The position numbers and the translations under genes were made by a program. Below, in pieces: positions 43,589-50,590 of a stretch of 64,000 nt of DNA (position 1 is its first letter; each line of letters opens with the position of its first letter). The stretch covers positions 1-64,000 of the forward strand of contig DATNPX010000016.1 in the NCBI GenBank assembly GCA_036702975.1. Reading direction: 5' to 3'. The notes under the pieces are model-generated. The model searched no databases. It was not told the origin of the DNA and saw nothing but the letters and a program-made list of their open reading frames with translations. Source of the DNA: DATNPX01 sp036702975. Its GTDB lineage: Bacteria; Cyanobacteriota; Vampirovibrionia; Obscuribacterales; Obscuribacteraceae.

Positions 43589-44650
43589 ATGACAACAATG
43601 ATTGATGCCAAAAACGTCACCGTCTCATACCCGGACGACGACGGCGATACCCAAACCATCCTCAACGACATAAATCTCAAAATCAGCGGTGGCGATCTGG
43701 TCACCGTAGTAGGTCCTTCAGGGTGCGGCAAATCGACGCTTCTCAGCCTGGTACTGGGCTCCGCCTTTCCTACGCTCGGAACTGTTCAAGTAGCAGAGAA
43801 AACCGTCGAGCGAATTACTCGCGACTGCGGCATTGTCTATCAAAGCTACTCGCTACTGCCACACCTCAGTGTCTTGGATAACATCAGTCTTGGCCCTCTC
43901 TTAGAAGACACTTCCTTGTGGGATGTATTCGGCGCCATGCCGGTTATCGCCACCGAGCACATAACGAAGTCACTGCTCTCACCGATACAGAAACGTCACT
44001 ACGCAACTCTTGCGCGCAAAGGCATTGCCGTGCAAGCGCCACCACGCAAGGTGACCTCATTGCCGCGTCCTTTGGCCAACATGTTCAAGTATTTCAAAGT
44101 AAAAAATGAGGCACGCGAGCGCGCGTCTGAACTGCTCCTTAGTATCGGATTGACTCCTAAAGATGGGGACAAGTATCCCTACGAGCTTTCCGGAGGGATG
44201 CGTCAGCGCGTTTCGATCGCTCAGGCCCTTATTATGAAACCAAAAATTCTGCTAATGGACGAACCATTCGGCGCACTCGATCATGGGCGGCGAGAAGAGA
44301 TGCAAGACTTCATCCACGAGCAGTGGAAGCAACACAAGCTGACAGTGATGTTTGTCACGCACGATTTAGACGAAGCGATCAAACTCGGCACCAGGTTGAT
44401 ATGCCTCTCACAATATTGGCTCGATGAAAAAGGAAATCCCGGCACCGGTTCGAAGATCGTCGTTGATAGAAAAGTTATGGGCGGAGACGAAAAGCCCTCC
44501 ACTTTCGTGACACGGCAAGAATTCCGCGACATGGTGATAGACATCGGGCACAAAGTCCTCGACTCTCGTAATTTACAAAGAATGGATCAATTCGATCTCT
44601 CACATCCGGACGCTTTTTGCCCGAGCCCCGCACTTCCGCCAGCCTCATAG
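43589..44650 (+). CDS. ABC transporter ATP-binding protein with a long helical insertion
   Basis: All ABC ATPase motifs are present: Walker A GPSGCGKS (42-49), Q-loop Gln85, signature LSGGMRQR (200-207), Walker B ILLMDEPFGALD, and H-loop His in FVTHDLDEA. The span from Q-loop to signature is about 115 residues, roughly twice the usual. The extra segment (residues 105-172, such as TEHITKSLLSPIQKRHYATL and RPLANMFKYFKVKNE) is basic. Its position next to the helical subdomain, which contacts the permease, suggests an adapted coupling or regulatory surface. GAGG precedes the ATG at 7 nt. Confidence 0.92.
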   Translation: MTTMIDAKNVTVSYPDDDGDTQTILNDINLKISGGDLVTVVGPSGCGKSTLLSLVLGSAFPTLGTVQVAEKTVERITRDCGIVYQSYSLLPHLSVLDNISLGPLLEDTSLWDVFGAMPVIATEHITKSLLSPIQKRHYATLARKGIAVQAPPRKVTSLPRPLANMFKYFKVKNEARERASELLLSIGLTPKDGDKYPYELSGGMRQRVSIAQALIMKPKILLMDEPFGALDHGRREEMQDFIHEQWKQHKLTVMFVTHDLDEAIKLGTRLICLSQYWLDEKGNPGTGSKIVVDRKVMGGDEKPSTFVTRQEFRDMVIDIGHKVLDSRNLQRMDQFDLSHPDAFCPSPALPPAS

Positions 44651-44698
44651 CCTCTGCACCACTACGCATCACTCTGCACGAAAAGGAGCAGTTAGCCG

Positions 44699-46426
44699 AT
44701 GACCCAGCAACTCACTGCCTACGAGCGTCCAGCCTTTCTTGACGCTTTGAGTCACGCTTACTCAGATCGCGGCAAGAGTGTGGTCATCCTGACAGGCGAC
44801 ACGCATGACCTCTTCTGGTCGCCAAAGCAAGGTAGATTTATGGCACTCGAGCAGACCTTATATCAAGCGCTGCATGAAGCCTTTACAGTGCTCAAGTTGG
44901 ATATAGCCACGGGCATCGGATTTTACGACAGCAAAGATCTGGCCACGCTATCGAAGATCTGTGCACAAGCAGACAATTTAGCCCTTTTGCGTGAGGACCA
45001 GCTCGGTGATTTGCGAGAGCAAGTCAACTCCACCAGACACAGCCCGCTGCCTGCGCTCGTTTTACTGCAAGAGCTTTTGAACAGCGCCACCACAATCAGG
45101 CGTGACAACAAATCAATAAAACCGATTTGCACCATAGTGCAATTCGCCGGCTCTCTCTTTCCGACCGGAGATTTTGATAGACTGGCAGAGCTCGACAGAC
45201 AGCGCCTTGTCACATTCATGAATCTGATTGAATCTCCATGGTTCAAATCCGGAAATCATCTGATTATTCTAATAGCCGATACGAAAAGCGAAGTCAGCAA
45301 CAGAATTGTGGCACTACCTTCGGTGCAATGTGTAGAGATAGAACTTCCAAACGGAGCCGAACGCGACAAATACACAACGTCTTTTTGCGCAAGCGGCGCA
45401 GACTCACAAATCTTCGAACAAGGACAACCAACCTTCGTTGAAGACACAGCTGGACTAACATTGACAGCACTGCAGGACATACTTGAGGCCGCTAAGCGCA
45501 CGAACAAACCCATTAGTCGGGTTGATGTTCTTTCATCGATCAATAGTGTTCTAGAGGCTGATCTTGGCGACATCATCAAACTATCCCGTCCCGACCACAA
45601 GCCTTCCGATATCGTCGGTTATAAAAAATCGGGCGAATTTTTCCTGGATATTTTTCGACGCTGTGAAAATCCGCAGACAGCAGTTCCTGCAATTCTTGTT
45701 TCGGGGCCAAACGGTGCAGGCAAGACCTTCCAGCTCGAGGCATACGCATCTGAGTCCGGGCGCGTCGTCATCGAATTGACCGGACTGCGTGGCATGTATT
45801 TCGGACAGACGGACACTTTTTTCGAAAAGCTTCGCTTGCGACTCAAGACCTACGGGAAGATTCTGATCTTAGTCGACGAGGCTCACACGCAGTTTGGAAG
45901 CGTACACAAAAGCGATACGCACGAGACTGAAAAACGTCTCGCCGGCAACATCATAAAACTGATGGGCGACCGATCGATGTTCGGGAAAGTACTCTGGGGA
46001 TTAATGACATCACGCCCAGATGAGTTAGATCCAGACGTGAAAAGCCGCGCTCCGATCCAGATTCCCATTTTCGATCCGGCGGGTGACGACCGAAAGAATT
46101 TTGTCAATCAACTATTTACGAAACATGGTGCACCAATTCCAGAATCCGAGCTTGACGAAATGCTCAAAATAACGGCTAACTACTCAGCCCGAGATTTTGA
46201 TTTTCTAGTCAAAGAAATGAAGGGCTCAGGACGCACATCTGTATTACAGACGTTGGCGGTGTGGCAGGCCAGTGCCTCCATTTTGAAACAGCGGCGGCTG
46301 CAAACGTTGCTGGCAGCGCAGCATTGCAGCTATCCTGAACTGATTCCACAAGACCTGCGCGATAAGCTACAAACAGACGAAATCGAAATGGAAGTACAGC
46401 GACTGAAGGATCTGCTGCTACACTAA
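44699..46426 (+). CDS. AAA+ ATPase with degenerate N-terminal and active C-terminal module
   Basis: This 575-residue cytoplasmic protein. The N-terminal half has a nucleotide-binding-like beta strand without a P-loop (GKSVVILTGDTHDLFW) and a fold-like repeat (NHLIILIADTKSEVSNRIV), as in Ycf46-type proteins. The C-terminal half is an active AAA+ domain: Walker A GPNGAGKT (336-343), pore-loop-like GLRGMYFGQT, Walker B ILVDEAH with Asp393-Glu394, sensor-1 region LWGLMTSRPDELD, then the helical lid. By analogy with Vps4 and ESCRT-III it could disassemble the PspA-like polymer encoded nearby; that is inference from gene order. Confidence 0.85.
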   Translation: MTQQLTAYERPAFLDALSHAYSDRGKSVVILTGDTHDLFWSPKQGRFMALEQTLYQALHEAFTVLKLDIATGIGFYDSKDLATLSKICAQADNLALLREDQLGDLREQVNSTRHSPLPALVLLQELLNSATTIRRDNKSIKPICTIVQFAGSLFPTGDFDRLAELDRQRLVTFMNLIESPWFKSGNHLIILIADTKSEVSNRIVALPSVQCVEIELPNGAERDKYTTSFCASGADSQIFEQGQPTFVEDTAGLTLTALQDILEAAKRTNKPISRVDVLSSINSVLEADLGDIIKLSRPDHKPSDIVGYKKSGEFFLDIFRRCENPQTAVPAILVSGPNGAGKTFQLEAYASESGRVVIELTGLRGMYFGQTDTFFEKLRLRLKTYGKILILVDEAHTQFGSVHKSDTHETEKRLAGNIIKLMGDRSMFGKVLWGLMTSRPDELDPDVKSRAPIQIPIFDPAGDDRKNFVNQLFTKHGAPIPESELDEMLKITANYSARDFDFLVKEMKGSGRTSVLQTLAVWQASASILKQRRLQTLLAAQHCSYPELIPQDLRDKLQTDEIEMEVQRLKDLLLH

Positions 46427-46463
46427 CTTTGACTTCGCGGGTAACCTCGCAAGGAGTTGCCGA

Positions 46464-46805
46464 TTGAAATCTGATGAAGAGCTAAACAATTTAGCAGCGA
46501 CAGCCATCCTCCATTGGACAGTCGAAAACGGGTTCTACATCAACTCAGTGAAACACAAAGTCTGCGCCGTCCTAGATTATCGTCCTATAAGCGATCCGGA
46601 ACAATACAAATATCTGGCAGGAAAAATGCAGGCGCGCGACTATCAAATAGTAGTGCGCGAAATTGAAGGGCGATTTGAAGTCGAATACTCGAAATATGGT
46701 GAGTTTTTCAAGTTCATAGACATAACGGAATCGAGGGCCGGAACAATTGCGGCACTCATGGCATATCAACAGCTGGGACCAGATACTTTGCGAGACAATG
46801 TCTAG
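46464..46805 (+). CDS. Small conserved-looking protein of unknown function
   Basis: This 113-residue soluble protein begins at TTG 46464, supported by AAGGAG 7 nt upstream. It has a compact alpha/beta pattern (ATAILHWTVENGFYINSVKH, YQIVVREIEGRFEVEYSKYG, FFKFIDITESRAGTIAALMA). I do not recognise the family. It lies 37 nt after the AAA+ gene and 6 nt before the exchanger gene, so it belongs to the same transcript and may be an adaptor of either product. Confidence 0.65.
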   Translation: MKSDEELNNLAATAILHWTVENGFYINSVKHKVCAVLDYRPISDPEQYKYLAGKMQARDYQIVVREIEGRFEVEYSKYGEFFKFIDITESRAGTIAALMAYQQLGPDTLRDNV

Positions 46806-46811
46806 ACACCT

Positions 46812-47819
46812 ATGATTTTCTGGCTCCAATTCGTGCTCTGCGCAGCGCTCATCTTCTTCGCCGGTGGTCGATTGAGTAGCTGCAGCGATCTGATCGCCGA
46901 CAAAAGCGGGTTAAGCAAAAATTGGGTGGGGCTGGTCCTGCTTGCGGTCACAGCTTCATCATCTCAGCTCGTTGCCAGCATCACCGCAGTCACCTGCCAT
47001 GACCTACCGGACCTGGCGGTCGGTGGACTTATGGGAAGCTGCATGTTTAACATGTTAGTAATAGGCTTACTCGACTTATTTTCTGCCAAGAAGCCGGTAT
47101 CTAATGTGGTGCATAGGGGACATATACTATCTGTGGGCTTTGGCATCGTGCTTTTGGGTTTTGCTGCAATTGATATTTTATTCGGAAAACACCTACCAGT
47201 GGTGCAGGCGATGCACCGGATGGACCCAATCACCCTGGCCTTTGTACCGATTTACTTGATTGCGATGAGGCTTACGTTTCTGTTTGAGGCGGCAAGAATT
47301 CAGGAAGACGAACGAACAAGGTCCGAACACGCAGGACAGCAAGCATCTTCTTGGTACAAACTGATCACGATATTCGTTATTTGTGCATCAACTATCCTAG
47401 CAGCGTCAAGCTATCTACCGTATCTTGCCGAGCAGATTCAAGCTCAAACTGGTTGGAGTCAAAGCTTTATCGGGCTTTCTTTCATCGCGATTATCACCTG
47501 TCTTCCGGAGGTTGCCGTATCAACCTCAGCAGCAAGACGTGGCTCCTTCGACGTTGCAGTGGCCAGTCTACTTGGAAGCAATCTTTGCTACATGGTCATT
47601 CTTGCAATTACAGATTTTTTCTATATAAAAGAGCCATTGCTTCGGCACGTGTCCAGTTCAAACGCTCTTGCAGCAATGGCGGCAATCATATCGATGGGAA
47701 TAGTCGTCATCGCATTAACTTACAGGTCAGAGCGGAAATTTTGGTTCATAGCGGGCGATGCTGTGACTCTCGTACTGGTTTATCTATTCGCGAACTATCT
47801 GTTGTTCACTGCTCGATAG
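46812..47819 (+). CDS. CaCA-superfamily cation exchanger-like membrane protein
   Basis: About ten membrane helices with two internally related halves, as in Na+/Ca2+ exchangers (YrbG/NCX type). The second alpha-repeat is well conserved (ITCLPEVAVSTSAARR, then VASLLGSNL) with its Glu. In the first repeat the expected TSLPE reads ASSSQ, so the ion-binding Glu is Gln52, although VGGLMGSCMFN is kept. Loss of one of two key carboxylates should change or abolish Ca2+ exchange. It closes the ten-gene co-directional run that began at 35550. Confidence 0.82.
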   Translation: MIFWLQFVLCAALIFFAGGRLSSCSDLIADKSGLSKNWVGLVLLAVTASSSQLVASITAVTCHDLPDLAVGGLMGSCMFNMLVIGLLDLFSAKKPVSNVVHRGHILSVGFGIVLLGFAAIDILFGKHLPVVQAMHRMDPITLAFVPIYLIAMRLTFLFEAARIQEDERTRSEHAGQQASSWYKLITIFVICASTILAASSYLPYLAEQIQAQTGWSQSFIGLSFIAIITCLPEVAVSTSAARRGSFDVAVASLLGSNLCYMVILAITDFFYIKEPLLRHVSSSNALAAMAAIISMGIVVIALTYRSERKFWFIAGDAVTLVLVYLFANYLLFTAR

Positions 47820-47856
47820 TGGACAACGACAAAGATGTCTCTGCAAGGAAAAATTC

Positions 47857-49437
47857 TTGTCAAAAGCACTAAATTCTTATCTACTGGCTCTACTTGGCGT
47901 GGCCGTAACTACAGCAGGACTGTGGTTCTTTCAAGCTGGAACGCTGGGCGCCAATGTGTTCATGATCTACATCTTGCTCGTCGTCATTATGGCAGTTCGA
48001 GTCGGCCGCCTGGCTGCGGTTCTGACTGCCATCACATCATTACTTTCAATTGATTACTTTTTCGTTCAGCCTCTTTACCAATTTACGATCGCAGATCCGA
48101 CCGAATGGCTGGCTCTGACAGTGTTTCTCATTGTAGCCGTTGTCACTAGCGAATTGACCGCGCGCTTGCGCACCGAAGTAGAAAATACTCGACAACACGA
48201 TGCAGAGATGACTGCGCTTGCAGAGACGAGCTGGCAGGTCGCGTCAGAATACGATAACACGGTGGCTTTACGCAAAACATTCGAAAACATGGCTAAGATC
48301 CTTGCACTTTCATCGATCGCAGCAATACTCCTCAATGAGAACGAGCACTCGAAAATACGCGCCACTTACGGCATGACAAATGAAGACATCGAAAGGCTTT
48401 TGAACGAGCCCAACCTCCAAGCCATAGACTTGGTACGTCAACAGGCGCTTCCGCTGGGACCTTATGCGCCGACATTTCCAAACAATTTCTCAATGAAGAT
48501 GACTTCGAACCCCCCCCCACCTTCGCTAGACAGTAACGTCACATTCGTTCCTATTCATATTGACGGCACCGTTAGCGCAGTCATCTATCTGCGTTCGCAA
48601 AAATCAGACATGGCAACACCCCGCGAACGCACATTACTTCAGGCATTGGTAAATCACGTCGTTCTAATCTTGCAACGCGAAAAGACTTTTGCTGCCGAAG
48701 CCAAAGCACAGGCATTGCTTGAAACCAACAAATTGAAAACGGCGCTCTTGTCCATGGTTTCGCACGACTTTCGCAGCCCACTTACATCGATAAAGGCAAG
48801 CATCCAGACGCTTAAAAGCGCCGGTCGCGACCTGTCATCCGAGGACGCAGTCAACCTTCTTGATGCAGTCGATGAAGAGACCGAGCGAATCAACAAAATG
48901 GTCACCAACATTCTCGACCTTTCACGTCTTGAAGCCGGCGCCTGGCGCCCTAAGTGTGAGAGCATCCCGCTCGAAGAGTTGATCGGTTCGGCGCTTTCGG
49001 CATTCAACAAAGAAGCAAATGCCCGCATCATTACTAAAATCGCTCCCACAATCGCACCCATTTACGCCGATGGCGTGCAGATAGTTCAGGTGCTAAAAAA
49101 TCTGCTTGAGAATGCGCTCAAATATTCGCCCGCCAGCCAGAATGTCAATTTTGAATGCCGACAGGAAGACGATCAACTCATCATCGAAATTAAAGACCGA
49201 GGCATTGGGCTATCTCAAGACGAACGAGAGAAGGTTTTCGAACCGTTCTATCGTGGCAAGAATTTGAGCGAAAGCAATGTTCCCGGTGTGGGAATTGGGC
49301 TCTCGATTTGCAAAGGACTAATCGAGGCTCACGGCGGTATGATAACTGCAGCTAACAGAGATGGTGGAGGCAGCGTTTTTCGGGTTACACTTCCAATTAT
49401 GAGTGAAACGGCGACCATTGCAGCGAAAACGACTTAG
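47857..49437 (+). CDS. kdpD: KdpD-like sensor histidine kinase lacking the KdpD/Usp N-terminus
   Basis: The order is a DUF4118 four-helix membrane unit (GANVFMIYILLVVIMAVRVG to SIDYFFVQPLYQFTIADPTE), a GAF-like domain, HisKA with His303 in SMVSHDFRSPLTSIKAS, and HATPase_c (LKNLLENALKYSPAS, IEIKDRGIGL, VGIGLSICKGLIEAHGG). This equals the C-terminal half of KdpD. The ATP-binding KdpD and Usp parts are absent and are encoded separately at 55244. TTG 47857 is supported by AAGGA at 7 nt. It is followed by the kdpE gene and should phosphorylate its product when K+ is scarce. Confidence 0.88.
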   Translation: MSKALNSYLLALLGVAVTTAGLWFFQAGTLGANVFMIYILLVVIMAVRVGRLAAVLTAITSLLSIDYFFVQPLYQFTIADPTEWLALTVFLIVAVVTSELTARLRTEVENTRQHDAEMTALAETSWQVASEYDNTVALRKTFENMAKILALSSIAAILLNENEHSKIRATYGMTNEDIERLLNEPNLQAIDLVRQQALPLGPYAPTFPNNFSMKMTSNPPPPSLDSNVTFVPIHIDGTVSAVIYLRSQKSDMATPRERTLLQALVNHVVLILQREKTFAAEAKAQALLETNKLKTALLSMVSHDFRSPLTSIKASIQTLKSAGRDLSSEDAVNLLDAVDEETERINKMVTNILDLSRLEAGAWRPKCESIPLEELIGSALSAFNKEANARIITKIAPTIAPIYADGVQIVQVLKNLLENALKYSPASQNVNFECRQEDDQLIIEIKDRGIGLSQDEREKVFEPFYRGKNLSESNVPGVGIGLSICKGLIEAHGGMITAANRDGGGSVFRVTLPIMSETATIAAKTT

Positions 49438-49502
49438 CAACTGAAATCCACAAGACTCGGCGCCTCTCACAAACAGGCATGCAACCAACCGGGCGAACCA
49501 AC

Positions 49503-50189
49503 ATGAAAGTACTTGTAATTGACGATGAACCACAGATAAGACGTGCGTTGAGAGTTTATCTGGAACACAATCACCACGAAGTACGACTGGCAGCATCTGG
49601 TGAAGAAGGGCTCGACCAGGCAGCAGTAAACGTTCCGGAGCTGGTGATTTTAGACCTGGCGATGCCGGGACTGAGCGGTTACGAAGTCTGCAAGCAGCTG
49701 AGAGCATGGTGCAAGGCGCCAATCATAGTGCTCTCCGTAAGAGATCAAGAAGAAGACAAAATCAAAGCACTTGATCTCGGTGCTGATGACTATCTGACAA
49801 AACCATTTGGCATGGGCGAACTCATGGCTCGCATTCGGGCGGTATGTCGCCGCTCTGGGACCGAAGAGCCAGAGCCGAGCTTTGATTGCGATCCGTTACA
49901 CATTGACTTCGTTCATCGCATCGTCACCGTGCAAGGTAACGAAGTGCATCTCACTCCGAAAGAGTTTGACCTGCTCAAGTACATGTCGACAAATATCAAC
50001 AGAGTGTTAACGCATCGCCAGCTTCTGACGAAAGTCTGGGGACCGGAGTATGCCGACGATACGCACTCCTTGCGTGTACATATCGCCAATCTGCGCAACA
50101 AGATCGAGCAGAGTCCGGAGCGTCCGCAATTCATTCACACAGAGCCCAGAATAGGTTATCGTTTTCGAGCCGAGCCAGTCTCGAACTGA
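49503..50189 (+). CDS. kdpE: KdpE-like response regulator
   Basis: A receiver domain starts VLVIDDEPQIRRALRVYL, with the phosphoacceptor Asp in VILDLAMPGLSGYEV and Lys in YLTKPFGMGELMARIRAV. An OmpR-type winged-helix DNA-binding domain follows (HLTPKEFDLLKYMSTNINRV to HSLRVHIANLRNKIEQ). The RRALRVYLEHNHHEV and LTKPFGMGEL patterns are those of KdpE. It likely activates the kdp genes immediately downstream through the TTGATA-N5-TTGA repeats. ATG 49503 is preferred over the in-frame upstream ATG at 49479. Confidence 0.92.
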   Translation: MKVLVIDDEPQIRRALRVYLEHNHHEVRLAASGEEGLDQAAVNVPELVILDLAMPGLSGYEVCKQLRAWCKAPIIVLSVRDQEEDKIKALDLGADDYLTKPFGMGELMARIRAVCRRSGTEEPEPSFDCDPLHIDFVHRIVTVQGNEVHLTPKEFDLLKYMSTNINRVLTHRQLLTKVWGPEYADDTHSLRVHIANLRNKIEQSPERPQFIHTEPRIGYRFRAEPVSN

Positions 50190-50228
50190 TTGATCAAAAA
50201 TTGATACTTTATTGACACTTAATTGATC
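50189..50228 (+). promoter_or_regulatory. Four phased TTGAT repeats and KdpE-like box 1, with kdp promoter
   Basis: ATTGAT/ATTGAC units start at 50189, 50200, 50211 and 50222, exactly 11 bp apart. The middle pair forms TTGATACTTTATTGACA (50201-50217), which matches 14 of 17 positions of the E. coli KdpE operator as I recall it (TTTATACTTTTTTTACA). TTGACA (50212-50217) can also serve as a -35 with CATACT (50235-50240) after 17 nt. Confidence 0.6.
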
Positions 50229-50297
50229 TATGAACATACTAAGTGGACCTCATCCAAAACGGTTTCTTGATTTTTTCGCCAACGTATTTAACTATTC

Positions 50298-50335
50298 TTG
50301 ATACTTTCTTGACGCAAAGAGGAGTATTTTATGCT
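50298..50335 (+). promoter_or_regulatory. KdpE-like box 2 and second kdp promoter candidate
   Basis: TTGATACTTTCTTGACG (50298-50314) repeats the 11-bp-phased motif of box 1. TTGACG followed after 15 nt by TATGCT (50330-50335) could be a promoter placed 35 nt before the first small kdp reading frame. Confidence 0.5.
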
Positions 50336-50370
50336 CAGAGACGCTTAAAGAAGCAGCTCGGAAGACAGTC

Positions 50371-50451
50371 GTGGACATACTTTATTTAGTCATTACAGTC
50401 GCCTTTTTCGCCCTGAGCTTGCTCTATGTTGAGGGCTGCGAACGTCTCTGA
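50371..50451 (+). CDS. 26-residue membrane peptide upstream of KdpF
   Basis: GTG 50371, with GGAAG at 6 nt, opens a 26-codon frame: one membrane helix (ILYLVITVAFFALSLLYV) ending in GCERL. Short peptides with this pattern, a helix followed by a Cys-x-Arg-Leu end, are often found just before kdpF in other bacteria. It may be an accessory subunit of the Kdp pump comparable to KdpF. Only its position and the helix support this. Confidence 0.6.
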   Translation: MDILYLVITVAFFALSLLYVEGCERL

Positions 50452-50482
50452 GTACTGCCTCAAAAAAACCTGATATACGAAA

Positions 50483-50572
50483 ATGACTCTCGAATACATC
50501 ATTGCCGGTCTTTTGACTGTCGGGCTAGCTTTCTATCTCTTTTACGCACTGTTGGCACCGGAAAGATTCTAA
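50483..50572 (+). CDS. kdpF: K+-transporting ATPase subunit KdpF
   Basis: This 29-residue single-helix peptide (IIAGLLTVGLAFYLFYALLA) ends in PERF, the classic KdpF ending. KdpF stabilises the KdpABC complex in the membrane. It lies 18 nt before kdpA, its standard place. Confidence 0.88.
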   Translation: MTLEYIIAGLLTVGLAFYLFYALLAPERF

Positions 50573-50590
50573 GTAGGCATCCAGAACACC

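Noticed and set aside
35550..47819. Phage tail-like, secretion or tellurite-resistance (ter) island
   Set aside because: VWA, PspA-like and AAA+ proteins occur in ter-type loci, but no TerD or TelA signature, tail sheath or baseplate protein is present, and the ABC importer dominates the locus.
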